From Arsenicibacter rosenii (lineage in GTDB: Bacteria; Bacteroidota; Bacteroidia; Cytophagales; Spirosomataceae), in the NCBI RefSeq assembly GCF_001870735.1, contig NZ_MORL01000001.1:186001-250000 (forward strand): a stretch of 64,000 nucleotides of DNA. Direction: 5' to 3'. Below, in pieces: positions 16,957 to 25,733 of the stretch. Below the pieces are notes generated by a model that was given only the letters and a program-made list of their open reading frames with translations, was not told where the DNA came from and did no database searches. The stretch's first letter is position 1, and each line of letters opens with the position of its first letter. A program made the position numbers and the translations under genes.

Positions 16957-18012
16957 ATGAAAAAGACAACCATTATTATCCTTGTCGCGCTGGTAGCCGT
17001 TTCGGCCCTGATCGCTTTCCGGCTGGCATCCAATAAAAAGGTAATTGATGCGAAAAACCAGTTGCCGGCCAATACAAACGTAGCGATTCCGGTAACGGCT
17101 GCTACCGTGGCGGAAGGTTCCGTTGACCAGCAGTTAGTGAAAACCGGTAACCTGATTCCGTTTAAGGAGGCCGACGTGATGGCCACCGTTGCCGGCAAGG
17201 TAATCCGCGTCAATTTTGACCTGGGCTCGTCCGTACGGCAGGGAGCCACGCTGGTTCAGGTAGACAGCAAACTGAAAGAACTGTCGCTTGAAGCTACGGA
17301 ATTACAGGTGGATAAGTTAAAGAAAGACGTGACCCGCTACAATACGTTGCTGGCCGGAAATGCCACCACTGAAATTCAGGTCAACGAAACTAATTATAAC
17401 TATAAAAATGCCCTGAATCAGGCTGAGCAAATCAAGAAGCAGATTCAGGACGCCAATGTACAGGCACCGATCAGCGGCCGCATTGTGAAGAAAAACATTG
17501 AGCCGGGCGAGTTCGTCAATGTCGGTACGTCGCTGGGTACGATTCTGGATGTATCCCGCCTGAAAGTACAGGTGCTGGTCAACGAGAAAGACGTGTACTC
17601 GCTGCGCGAAGGCCAGTCGGTACGGGTGTCGGCCGATGTGTTTCCGAACCGCCTGTTTGAAGGCCGTATCTCGTATATCGCCCCGCAGGGAAATGAAGAA
17701 CATAACTATCCGGTCGAAATTACGCTGAGTAACGGTAATCTGCTGAAAGCCGGTACGTTTGTCAACGTTGACTTCTCGCAGAAATCGAAGCAGCAGGCGT
17801 TGCAGATTCCGCGCTCGGCGCTGGTCGCCAGCATCAAAGCGCCGTATGTGTACGTAGTGGAAAACGGCAAGGCCCGTCAGCGGGTGATAACCATTGGCCG
17901 CGATTTCGGCGATACCGTCGAGGTAACCGGCGGATTAGCCGCAGGAGAGCAGGTCGTGACAACCGGTCAGCTCAACCTGAGCGATGGAAGTGCGGTACAA
18001 GTAACGAAATAA
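16957..18012 (+). CDS. RND efflux periplasmic adaptor (membrane fusion protein)
   Basis: A 351-residue HlyD/AcrA-like adaptor. The N-terminal helix (about 4-25) anchors it; it lacks a lipobox. The biotinyl-lipoyl halves are 'VMATVAGKVIRVNFDLGSSVRQG' (about 80-102) and 'VQAPISGRIVKKNIEPGEFVNVG' (about 168-190), separated by a short alpha-hairpin. The beta-barrel and membrane-proximal domains follow. It links the inner membrane RND pump with TolC. The gene lies 53 bases after tolC and 19 before the pump gene. Confidence 0.95.
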   Translation: MKKTTIIILVALVAVSALIAFRLASNKKVIDAKNQLPANTNVAIPVTAATVAEGSVDQQLVKTGNLIPFKEADVMATVAGKVIRVNFDLGSSVRQGATLVQVDSKLKELSLEATELQVDKLKKDVTRYNTLLAGNATTEIQVNETNYNYKNALNQAEQIKKQIQDANVQAPISGRIVKKNIEPGEFVNVGTSLGTILDVSRLKVQVLVNEKDVYSLREGQSVRVSADVFPNRLFEGRISYIAPQGNEEHNYPVEITLSNGNLLKAGTFVNVDFSQKSKQQALQIPRSALVASIKAPYVYVVENGKARQRVITIGRDFGDTVEVTGGLAAGEQVVTTGQLNLSDGSAVQVTK

Positions 18013-18031
18013 TCACCGGTAAGGTAAAACC

Positions 18032-21000
18032 ATGTCAATAACCGAAGTAGCCATAAAACGACCATTGCTGGTGACAACCATTTTCACCGTTATGGTCCTG
18101 TTCGGCTTCATGAGCTACAAGCAGCTGTCGTATAACCTGCTGCCAAAGTTCGAAGCGAACGTAATCAGCGTATCGACCATCTATCGCGGGGCGTCTGCCG
18201 ATGAGGTGGAGACCAACGTGACAAAACGCATTGAAGACGCCCTGTCGTCGATTGAAGGGCTTGACCGGATCACCTCTACCTCGCAGGAAGGGGCTTCGAT
18301 TGTGATCATGCAGCTCAAAAACGGGGTCAATACAACCCTGGCGCAGCAGGATGCCCAGCGTAAAGTCGATCAGATTCTGAACCTGTTGCCGGATGGCGTC
18401 GATAAGCCCACCATCAACAAGTTCTCGACCGATGAACTGCCGGTGCTGCGGATGGGGGTTACGGCAAAAATGTCGCCAACGCAGCTCTACGACCTCATCG
18501 ATGATAAAATTAAACCGCAGCTGTCGAACGTACCGGGTGTGGGTCAGATCAGCATCATTGGCGGTAGCGAACGGGAAATTCAGGTCAACGTTGACCAGGA
18601 AAAACTGAAAGCCTACGGGCTCTCGATCGGTCAGGTAGCGCAGGCCATCAACGCGGCCAACACCAGTTACCCGGCAGGACAGATTGAAACGGATAAAAGT
18701 CAGTATTCCATCCGTTTCGACGCAACCGTTTCCACAACGCAGAAAATGCGTAGCCTGATTGTTGCACGGCGGCCGTCGGGTGGGGAGATTTTGCTGAGCG
18801 ATGTCGCAGAGGTGGTAGACGGCACGGCTAAGGCAACGGCCATCAACCACATCAATGCGTTGCCATCGGTAGGGTTACAGGTGCAGAAACAGTCGGATGC
18901 CAATGCCGTCGATGTGAGCAAGCTGGTGCGCGAGCGGCTGACGAAGATTGAAGGGCAGTTTAAAAACGTGGGCCTGAAGTTTAACGTGGCGTCTGACCAG
19001 TCAATTTACACCCTGGCCTCAGCCAATGCGGTTGTAGACGACTTATTCCTGGCCGTCCTGATCGTATCGGTTGTGATGCTGATGTTCCTGCATAGTTTCC
19101 GGTCGTCGCTGTTCGTTCTGGTGGCGCTGCCATCGTCGATGTTGCCGACGTTTGCACTCATGTATCTGAGCGGCTTCTCGCTCAACCTCATGACGCTGAT
19201 GGCCCTGTCGCTGGTTGTTGGTATCCTGGTCGATGACTCGATTGTGGTCCTGGAAAACATCAACCGTCACATGGAAATGGGGAAAGACAAGCGGACGGCT
19301 GCCCTTGATGGCCGGAATGAGATTGGCTTTACCGCCCTCGCCATTACGCTGGTCGACGTCGTGGTATTCGTGCCGCTGGCGATGACTTCCGGTCTGATCG
19401 GGAATATCCTGCGCGAATTTGCCCTGGTGGTCGTATTCTCTACCCTGATGAGTCTCGTGGTTTCGTTTACGCTGACGCCATTGCTGGTTTCGCGTTTCGG
19501 TAAACTGGAGGTGCTGAATCCGAAGTCATTATGGGGTAAGCTGAACATCGGTTTCGAACGGTTCCTGGATAACCTGAAAGAAGGCTACGGCCATGTACTG
19601 GCCTGGGCACTGGGCCACAAGCGCTATATCTTTCTGTTAACGATTGCCATCTTTGTCGGCGCGGTAGCGCTGGTGCCGGGTGGTTTTATCGGGGCCGCCT
19701 TTATGCAGCAAAGCGATCAGGGGGAGTTTAACGTCAGTGTTGAACTGGACCCGACAGCGTCGATTTACCAGACCAATCAGTTGTCGCAACGGGTGGAGCA
19801 GATCATCATGAAGCACCCTGAAGTGACGAATGTGTTCACCAACGTGGGGTATACCAACAATGGGGTAGCCACATCGTCGAACAGTAATATTGCGGATATC
19901 AACGTCAAGCTGGTTGATAAAAAAGAGCGTAAACTGTCGACGGAAGAGTTCGGCAGCATGGTGAAAGGGGAAATCGCGCAGATTCCGGGCGTACGTGTCA
20001 CCGTGAGTCCGGTGTCTATTGCCGGTGGTACCCAGGCGCCGATCCAGATTGCGATCAAAGGGACAGACCTGCCGTCGATCCGTCAGGCAGCGGCGCAGGT
20101 AAAAGCGGTGGTGCAGTCGGTAGCGGGCACACAGGATGTTCAGTATTCGGTGAAAGATCCGAAACCGGAAGTAACCGTAAACCTGAACCGTGAGCGCATG
20201 GCGCAGCTGGGCATCAGCGCCGCCGATGTCGGACAGGCGCTGCAAATTGCTTACCGTGGCGATGACCGGTCAAAGTTTAAGCAAAACGGTAATGAGTACG
20301 ACATCCTGATCAGCCTCGATAAGTTTGACCGGTCGAATCCGGGCGATATCCGCCACCTGACCTTTGTGAATAACCAGGGGCGTACGTTTGAGCTGTCGCA
20401 GTTTGCCAGCGTTCAGCAGAATACCGGCGAAAGCGTGCTGCAACGGATCGACCGGCTGTCGTCAATTTCGGTGAACTCGCAGGTAGTGGGTCGTCCGAGC
20501 GGTTCGGTCGGGGCCGATATTCAGGCGAAGATGGCGAAAGTGAAACTGCCGGACGGGATTTCTATTCAGTACCTCGGTCAGCTGGAACAACAGTCCGATG
20601 CGTTCGGAAGTCTGGGCCAGGCTCTGTTACTGGGTATCCTGCTGGTATACTTCATCATGGTGGCGTTGTACGAAAGCGTTGTTTATCCGTTTGTCGTCCT
20701 GTTCTCGATTCCGGTCGCGTTGGTGGGGGCTTTACTGGCCCTGGCGTTGTCGATGCAGAGCCTGACTGTGTTCTCGATTGTAGGGATGATTATGCTCCTC
20801 GGTCTGGTGGCGAAGAATGCGATTCTGATCGTTGACTTTACCAACCAGCTGAAAGCAGAAGGGATGGGCGTTGTGGAGGCACTGATCGAAGCCGGTAAAG
20901 AACGTCTTCGCCCGATCCTGATGACTACGCTGGCGATGATTGTCGGGATGTTGCCGATTGCGTTGGCCAGTGGTGCCGGTGCCGAGGTAAAAAACGGTAT

Positions 21001-21163
21001 GGCATGGGTTATTATCGGTGGTTTGTCCAGCTCGTTAATTTTAACGCTGGTTGTCGTTCCATCGGTATATCTGGTCGTTGACCGGATTATTGCCCGGTTT
21101 TCGGGTAAAAAAACGACGCCGAAGAAGCCGGAAGAACTAACGGCGGCTAAGGCAATCAGTTAA
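18032..21163 (+). CDS. RND efflux transporter, inner membrane pump
   Basis: A 1043-residue AcrB/MexB-like proton-driven pump with twelve membrane helices and two large periplasmic loops. It begins 'MSITEVAIKRPLLVTTIF' and holds the RND motifs, including 'ALSLVVGILVDDSIVVLENI' in helix 4, which carries the paired aspartates for proton relay, and 'GLVAKNAILIVDF' in the second half. 'GVVEALIEAGKERLRPILMTTLAMIVGMLP' is the conserved loop near helix 11. The length and motif set fit the HAE1 drug-efflux subfamily. Ends at a strong terminator. Confidence 0.96.
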   Translation: MSITEVAIKRPLLVTTIFTVMVLFGFMSYKQLSYNLLPKFEANVISVSTIYRGASADEVETNVTKRIEDALSSIEGLDRITSTSQEGASIVIMQLKNGVNTTLAQQDAQRKVDQILNLLPDGVDKPTINKFSTDELPVLRMGVTAKMSPTQLYDLIDDKIKPQLSNVPGVGQISIIGGSEREIQVNVDQEKLKAYGLSIGQVAQAINAANTSYPAGQIETDKSQYSIRFDATVSTTQKMRSLIVARRPSGGEILLSDVAEVVDGTAKATAINHINALPSVGLQVQKQSDANAVDVSKLVRERLTKIEGQFKNVGLKFNVASDQSIYTLASANAVVDDLFLAVLIVSVVMLMFLHSFRSSLFVLVALPSSMLPTFALMYLSGFSLNLMTLMALSLVVGILVDDSIVVLENINRHMEMGKDKRTAALDGRNEIGFTALAITLVDVVVFVPLAMTSGLIGNILREFALVVVFSTLMSLVVSFTLTPLLVSRFGKLEVLNPKSLWGKLNIGFERFLDNLKEGYGHVLAWALGHKRYIFLLTIAIFVGAVALVPGGFIGAAFMQQSDQGEFNVSVELDPTASIYQTNQLSQRVEQIIMKHPEVTNVFTNVGYTNNGVATSSNSNIADINVKLVDKKERKLSTEEFGSMVKGEIAQIPGVRVTVSPVSIAGGTQAPIQIAIKGTDLPSIRQAAAQVKAVVQSVAGTQDVQYSVKDPKPEVTVNLNRERMAQLGISAADVGQALQIAYRGDDRSKFKQNGNEYDILISLDKFDRSNPGDIRHLTFVNNQGRTFELSQFASVQQNTGESVLQRIDRLSSISVNSQVVGRPSGSVGADIQAKMAKVKLPDGISIQYLGQLEQQSDAFGSLGQALLLGILLVYFIMVALYESVVYPFVVLFSIPVALVGALLALALSMQSLTVFSIVGMIMLLGLVAKNAILIVDFTNQLKAEGMGVVEALIEAGKERLRPILMTTLAMIVGMLPIALASGAGAEVKNGMAWVIIGGLSSSLILTLVVVPSVYLVVDRIIARFSGKKTTPKKPEELTAAKAIS

Positions 21164-21186
21164 GTCGATGCATACTTTATCAACAG

Positions 21187-21226
21187 CAGGGCGGGCCGGA
21201 GCAATCCGGTCCGCCCTGTATTTTTT
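21187..21226 (+). terminator. Terminator of the efflux operon
   Basis: Stem CAGGGCGGGCCGGA / TCCGGTCCGCCCTG (one G-U pair) with tetraloop GCAA, followed by TATTTTTT. A textbook rho-independent terminator 23 bases after the pump stop. Confidence 0.93.
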
Positions 21227-21238
21227 CAGGCTGGATTA

Positions 21239-21394
21239 ATTTTACCACATAGATACATAGTTCACAAAAAAGTTTCAATAAAACTATGTTTATCTAAGTA
21301 AGCAAGCAGAACCAGATTAGATTTAGCCAGAAAGCAAAGGATTGTATGTCAATAGTTTATTAACTAAATCGCTCAATAACTTATGTGGTAAAAT
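21239..21394. repeat. Palindromic repeat element with 13-base terminal inverted repeats
   Basis: ATTTTACCACATA (21239-21251) and TATGTGGTAAAAT (21382-21394) are perfect inverted repeats that bound a 156-base, non-coding AT-rich unit. A second inverted pair inside (ATAGATACATAG.. / CTATGTTTATCTA) extends the left arm's theme. It resembles the 'ACCACATAGA' intergenic elements scattered in many Bacteroidota genomes. It sits between the efflux terminator and the convergent dinB-like gene. Confidence 0.6.
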
Positions 21395-21423
21395 GCGTGA
21401 AGTGAAAGTCAGCGTACACGACA

Positions 21424-21945
21424 TTACATTGCTTTCCTGCTTACGATGTCGGCATGGTGCTGCGTATGGTAGCCGGTGAAATAAATCATTTCGCGTACCG
21501 TAAACGGACCCAATAGCGGATGCTTCCAGACAGTATAGGCGTCCAGATCTGTTTCCGGGATAGCGTCGACATGGGCCAGCAATTGTGCCGACATCGTCTG
21601 CCAGTTTTCCAGCCATTGCGCCGGCGTAAGGCTCTCCAGCTCAGGCTTCGGATTGGTGTTCGGGTTATTGGCGCCGGGAAAGCGGGCCAGCTGTTCGAGG
21701 TAACCGGCTTTGATAGCGTCAAAACTCCGTGATTCGCGGGCTTCCGGCCGCCACATGGCCCGGCCGGCATCGCTCAGCAGGCGGCTGGTGCTGGAGTCGG
21801 CCAGGTAAATATGAGCCAGTTCCTGCCCGATAGTCCATTTACCGTCCTGCGAACGGTGGAGTTGAGCGTCGGTTAAGGTGCCGATAAACCCGGCCATAGC
21901 CCGGAGGCTGGCAGCCAGAGCGGTTGAAACGGTTGTTACTGTCAT
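21424..21945 (-). CDS. DinB family protein
   Basis: A 173-residue four-helix-bundle protein of the DinB/YfiT metal-dependent family. The metal-site histidines are visible in 'GQELAHIYLADS' (about 42-53) and 'YFTGYHTQHHADIVSRK' (about 155-171). Members include thiol transferases and proteins of unknown action. It is divergent from the MarR gene at 22024 and shares an operator with it, so it is likely part of that regulon. Confidence 0.88.
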   Translation of the reverse strand: MTVTTVSTALAASLRAMAGFIGTLTDAQLHRSQDGKWTIGQELAHIYLADSSTSRLLSDAGRAMWRPEARESRSFDAIKAGYLEQLARFPGANNPNTNPKPELESLTPAQWLENWQTMSAQLLAHVDAIPETDLDAYTVWKHPLLGPFTVREMIYFTGYHTQHHADIVSRKAM

Positions 21946-21960
21946 GTTCAGGAAAATTAA

Positions 21961-22023
21961 GTTGACCGGTCAAAGCTGAAAAATAAAAGTTGCATATACA
22001 ACTTTGCCGGTATAAATTTGTCC
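21961..22023. promoter_or_regulatory. Divergent dinB-like / marR promoter with a shared operator
   Basis: The near-palindrome GTTGCATATACAAC (21989-22002) supplies GTTG as a -33 element to both sides: rightward to TAAATTTG (22013-22020, spacer 20), leftward to CAGCTTTG (minus strand, 21971-21978, spacer 20, one mismatch). A second perfect palindrome TTGACCGGTCAA (21962-21973) overlaps the leftward start region. The rightward ATG (22024) is at the expected transcript start. Confidence 0.7.
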
Positions 22024-22464
22024 ATGGACGCTGAGAACTACTGTATTGCCGGCCGGCTGCGGATGCTTTCCCGCATCATGACCAGCCTATACAATCAGGC
22101 TTTTGAGGACGAGGATGTTACCTTGCCACAGGCAGGGCTGCTGATGTACATTTTTGCCCAACCGGGTATCCGTCAGGTAGCCCTGGGGCAGATGCTGCAT
22201 ATCGAAAAGTCGGGCATGAACCGTGAACTCCAGCTCTTACAACGCAACGGCTGGCTGACCGACAACCTCAAGCAAGGCCTTTTTTTAACGGAAGAGGGCA
22301 GGATTAAAGCCAAACGATGCCATAAAATCTGGAAAGCCCTCAACCTGAACATGCGGGAGCAGCTGGGGACGGAAGCGTTATCTGGTCTGAACACACTCTC
22401 CGGACAGATTTTTGAACTGGCACAGACGACCCGAACGAACAATCAGCAAACGGATACAGAATGA
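22024..22464 (+). CDS. MarR-like winged-helix regulator
   Basis: A 146-residue MarR-fold protein: 'DVTLPQAGLLMYIFAQPGIRQVALGQML' leads into a recognition helix 'IEKSGMNRELQLLQRNGWL' and a wing with 'FLTEEGRIKAKRC'. It is diverged from the efflux MarR at 14994. The start is ATG 22024, which follows the -7 element by three bases. Its stop overlaps the next start by four bases (ATGA). It probably represses its own operon and the divergent dinB-like gene through the shared operator. Confidence 0.85.
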   Translation: MDAENYCIAGRLRMLSRIMTSLYNQAFEDEDVTLPQAGLLMYIFAQPGIRQVALGQMLHIEKSGMNRELQLLQRNGWLTDNLKQGLFLTEEGRIKAKRCHKIWKALNLNMREQLGTEALSGLNTLSGQIFELAQTTRTNNQQTDTE

Positions 22465-22994
22465 AACCCCATTATTTGCAGACAACCCGGAAAGAATCTT
22501 TTCAGACGTGGCGATTCCGGACATTGATGAACTGGTATCCAATGTTTTTCGGAACAGGCGGCAAGATCCTGTTCTGGTCAGGTGATTCGAAAGAAGTACA
22601 GGTCAGGCTGCGCCGGAATGTCTGGACCTATAACTACGTCGGGACCATTTTCGGGGGCAGTATGTTCGCGGCTTCCGACCCGTTCTACATGCTGATGCTG
22701 TACCGGATTCTGGGGAATCAGTATGTGGTCTGGGATAAAGCGGCTAAGATCCGCTTCCGGAAACCGGGACGAACCACCCTTTACGCTCATTTTCTGCTGA
22801 CAGACGCGGACCTTGACGAAATTCGTCAGGAGGTAGGCCAAAACGGACAGCTGGACCGGACCTTCGTCATTCAGTGGCGGGATAAGGACGGCGTCGTCTA
22901 TGCCGAAATCGAACGCACATGTTACATCGCCGATAAAACCCATTATGAAGAACGAAAAAACGACCGGCAACAGTCGCGATTCCAGCGCCGCTGA
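22461..22994 (+). CDS. DUF4442 hotdog-fold protein (thioesterase-like)
   Basis: A 177-residue cytoplasmic protein. The central segment 'NYVGTIFGGSMFAASDPFYMLML' (about 57-79) and 'VVWDKAAKIRFRKPGRTTLYAHF' (about 88-110) fit DUF4442, a hotdog-fold family related to PaaI-type thioesterases. The basic C-terminal tail is of no known role. Translationally coupled to the regulator upstream and followed by an esterase, it suggests handling of acyl esters or thioesters, which is inference. Confidence 0.85.
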   Translation: MKPHYLQTTRKESFQTWRFRTLMNWYPMFFGTGGKILFWSGDSKEVQVRLRRNVWTYNYVGTIFGGSMFAASDPFYMLMLYRILGNQYVVWDKAAKIRFRKPGRTTLYAHFLLTDADLDEIRQEVGQNGQLDRTFVIQWRDKDGVVYAEIERTCYIADKTHYEERKNDRQQSRFQRR

Positions 22995-23001
22995 TCAGAT
23001 T

Positions 23002-23664
23002 ATGGCTACAGAACACCATCTCACAGTAACCCGAACGGCCCGTTTTCATACACTCGGCGGCGACGGTTCGGGCGAACGGCCCGATTCGGTTACCAACATC
23101 TGGTTTGTGCTGCATGGCTACGGACAGCTGGCCCGGTACTTTATCCGCAAATTCGACGTCATCGCCGATGAACATACCCTGGTCGTCGCACCGGAAGCCT
23201 TATCGCGCTTTTATCTGGATACGGAGTTTAACCGCATGGGGGCTTCCTGGCTGACCCGCGAAGACCGGGATCAGGAAGTGGCAGATTATGTGGCGTATCT
23301 CGACACCCTGTATACACGGATCATGCAGGACCGGGATCCGGCTTCGGTGAAGATTACGTTACTCGGGTTTTCGCAGGGAGGAGCAACGGCTTGCCGGTGG
23401 GTAACCCACGGTAAGGTCAGCTGCGATCGTCTGATCTTATGGGCAGGCTATTTCGCCAACGGGCTGACCGATGTGCTGCCCGCTTCAACCGCAGCGCAGC
23501 TGCCGGTCACCTATGTCTATGGCCGGCAGGATGAATATATTGAGCAAATGCCGGATCCGGATGCCTACATCATGCGGATCAAACAGGATATGCCGCATGT
23601 GCAGATCGATGCGTTTGAAGGCAAACACGTGATAGACCGGGACGTCCTGAAGCGCTATAAATAA
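23002..23664 (+). CDS. Alpha/beta hydrolase, phospholipase/carboxylesterase family
   Basis: A 220-residue esterase-like enzyme. The oxyanion segment 'IWFVLHGYGQLA' (33-44), nucleophile elbow 'LLGFSQGGATA' with Ser124, aspartate in 'VYGRQDEYI' and histidine in 'FEGKHVI' form a full triad in family order. The start MATEHH (23002) is seven bases after the DUF4442 stop; a start at 22945 would overlap that gene by 50 bases and adds only polar residues. Member of the MarR-led operon. Confidence 0.88.
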   Translation: MATEHHLTVTRTARFHTLGGDGSGERPDSVTNIWFVLHGYGQLARYFIRKFDVIADEHTLVVAPEALSRFYLDTEFNRMGASWLTREDRDQEVADYVAYLDTLYTRIMQDRDPASVKITLLGFSQGGATACRWVTHGKVSCDRLILWAGYFANGLTDVLPASTAAQLPVTYVYGRQDEYIEQMPDPDAYIMRIKQDMPHVQIDAFEGKHVIDRDVLKRYK

Positions 23665-23665
23665 A

Positions 23666-23698
23666 TTTGTCCGGCTACCGGAAGGGTAGCCGGACAAA
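23666..23698. terminator. Bidirectional hairpin between convergent genes
   Basis: TTTGTCCGGCTACC (23666-23679) pairs perfectly with GGTAGCCGGACAAA (23685-23698) around a five-base loop. It separates the esterase gene from the convergent SDR gene. There is no long T-run on either side. Confidence 0.75.
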
Positions 23699-23701
23699 CG
23701 G

Positions 23702-24448
23702 TTATTTCCGGTAAATGGTTGTTGCAGCGGCCTGGGCGCTGGCCAGAATGGTCATGTCGGCGATGGTCACATTGGCTGGTGCCGTTACCGCATAAACAAT
23801 AGCATCGGCAATATCGCGGGCCGTCAGCGGGTCGAACCCTTCGTATACTTTTGCCGCCCGGCCGGCATCTCCTTTAAACCGCACCACCGAAAATTCAGTC
23901 TCTACCGCACCCGGCGCAATGTTGGTCACCTTAATGCCATGTTGGGTCAGGTCAAGGCGCATGCCTGTGCTGAGCGCTTCAACCGCCGCCTTGGAGGCAC
24001 AGTAAACGGCCCCGTTGGCATAGGTCTGCTTGCCGGCGATAGAACTGATGTTAACGATATGGCCTTTCTGCCGCTCCACCATGCCGGGAATAACAGCTTT
24101 CGACACATAGAGCAATCCCTGCACGTTACCGTCAATCATAGCATCCCAGTCGTCCGGATCTCCGTCCTGAACAGCCGACAGGCCGTGGGCGTTGCCGGCA
24201 TTATTGACCAGTACATCAATTGCCTGCCATCCGGCCGGGAGTGAGGCAATGGCTTCCGCTACGGCATTCCGGTCACGGACATCAAATGTTAAGGTGGTGA
24301 CGGCGGTTTGCTGACTAAGCTCGCCGGCTACGTCTGCCAGACGATCGGTCCGTCGTCCGCATAAAATCAGGTTGTATCCACGTTGGGCCAGTGCTGCGGC
24401 GGTGGCTTTGCCAATGCCGGAGGTGGCCCCGGTTATCAGAGCATTCAT
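23702..24448 (-). CDS. SDR family NAD(P)-dependent oxidoreductase
   Basis: A 248-residue classical short-chain dehydrogenase. It has the cofactor motif TGATSGIG (6-13), 'VNNAG' (81-85), the catalytic Ser135/136 in 'VNISSIAG', and Tyr149-x3-Lys153 in 'VYCASKAAV'. Arginines after the first beta-strand pair ('GRRTDR', 31-36) favour NADP(H). The overall sequence resembles YdfG/serine dehydrogenase-like members that oxidise 3-hydroxy acids. The start MNALITG is at 24446-24448; the longer frame adds a non-family leader. Confidence 0.92.
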   Translation of the reverse strand: MNALITGATSGIGKATAAALAQRGYNLILCGRRTDRLADVAGELSQQTAVTTLTFDVRDRNAVAEAIASLPAGWQAIDVLVNNAGNAHGLSAVQDGDPDDWDAMIDGNVQGLLYVSKAVIPGMVERQKGHIVNISSIAGKQTYANGAVYCASKAAVEALSTGMRLDLTQHGIKVTNIAPGAVETEFSVVRFKGDAGRAAKVYEGFDPLTARDIADAIVYAVTAPANVTIADMTILASAQAAATTIYRK

Positions 24449-24681
24449 ACCTATAAAAAGACGGATTTGTAAACCGTTTAGTAAAATAAAAAACATTTAA
24501 CCATAATATGTGAGTTATCTTGCTAATTATGGTTGCATAATGGACAATGTCCTTATAAACCTATCAGAAAAAAATGGATTGACCTTCTAATTTTTTGGTG
24601 TATTATTGGGGTCGCAAAATAATATTCCGGATTTGTTCACTAAATGGCACTGGTTATCGAAAAGTAATTTTACAGCACGTT

Positions 24682-25653
24682 ATGAACCCTGAATTTTCGG
24701 TCGTCATCCCGACATACCTGCGACCGACACTACTGATGAAATGCCTGGATGCCTTAAGCCGCCAGCAGCTTCCGCATAATCAATTTGAAATTATTGTTGT
24801 GGATGATGGTGACGACCGGGCAACGGCCGAGATTGTACAGAGCTTTCGGGAAGTATTCGGGATTGAAGCTCGTTATCTGGCACAGGCCAAACGCCGTGGA
24901 CCGGCTGCCGCCCGTAATCGGGGCTGGCGGGCGGCGCGTGGCCGCATCATTGCGTTTACCGAAGATGATTGTATGCCGCAGGCCGACTGGTTACCGGCTG
25001 TTCTGCCTTCGTTTAAGCGGGGGGCACAGGCAATTTCCGGCCAGGTACGGCTGACCAATGCCAGGCAGGCCTCCGTCAGCCGTAGCAACGGGTTTATGGA
25101 CAAGGCCGAATTGTCGAGCGCTAATTTTTTCTGCCTGCCGGCTGTTTTACAGCGTGTCGGAGGCTTTACGGAAGACTTTGATATTGCCTGGCGGGAAGAC
25201 AGTGATCTTCAGTTTAAACTGATCCGCGCGGGCATACGCATGGGCAAATGCCCGGAAGCTGTTGTGACACATCCCATCCGCAAATCGCACTGGAACAACC
25301 GGTTGCGGGAAGAACGGAAATACAGCTATGATGCCTTGCTCTACAAACGCCATCCTGAATTATACCGGCAGCGCATGGGTCACGAACGTAATCAGGTGCT
25401 GGAATACTACGGCGCCGTTTTTAGTTTCATCACCGGCCTGTTTGCGCTACTGAGCGGTCACAGTTTTGTGGGGGCCAGCGGGCTGGCAATCTGGTTATTG
25501 CTGACCGCCGATCTGTTAGCCCGTTTCTGGCCGAAAGAGCAACTGACCTGGGAGGGGGTGCAGCAAGCGTTTACAACCGCCATCATTACACCCTATCTAT
25601 CCATCTTCTGGCGATTACACGGGGCGGTCAAATACAGGGTTTTGTATTGGTAA
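24682..25653 (+). CDS. Glycosyltransferase family 2 protein
   Basis: A 323-residue GT-A enzyme. 'FSVVIPTYLRPTLLMKCLDA' opens the fold; nucleotide binding residues lie in 'IIVVDDGDD' (37-45) and the metal motif is 'FTEDDCM' (92-98). A later 'FDIAWREDSDLQFKLIRAG' is the acceptor/catalytic region with ED. Two hydrophobic helices near the C-terminus (about 235-280) may anchor it to the inner membrane. It stands alone with no polysaccharide genes beside it, so the glycan is unknown. The start is MNPEFS; an earlier TTG frame adds an unlikely 29-residue leader. Confidence 0.9.
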   Translation: MNPEFSVVIPTYLRPTLLMKCLDALSRQQLPHNQFEIIVVDDGDDRATAEIVQSFREVFGIEARYLAQAKRRGPAAARNRGWRAARGRIIAFTEDDCMPQADWLPAVLPSFKRGAQAISGQVRLTNARQASVSRSNGFMDKAELSSANFFCLPAVLQRVGGFTEDFDIAWREDSDLQFKLIRAGIRMGKCPEAVVTHPIRKSHWNNRLREERKYSYDALLYKRHPELYRQRMGHERNQVLEYYGAVFSFITGLFALLSGHSFVGASGLAIWLLLTADLLARFWPKEQLTWEGVQQAFTTAIITPYLSIFWRLHGAVKYRVLYW

Positions 25654-25663
25654 CGTTGTTTTC

Positions 25664-25724
25664 TATAGCTCATAACGCAACAGGGCGTAACCACTGGTTA
25701 CGCCCTGTTGCGTTATGAGCTATA
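25664..25724. terminator. 61-base perfect palindrome between convergent genes
   Basis: Thirty bases on the left (25664-25693, beginning TATAGCTCATAACG) are the exact reverse complement of 25695-25724 around a single C. It lies between the glycosyltransferase and bacilliredoxin stops. It can act as a bidirectional terminator although no T-run follows; the length and perfection are unusual. Confidence 0.75.
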
Positions 25725-25733
25725 CCCGACGGA

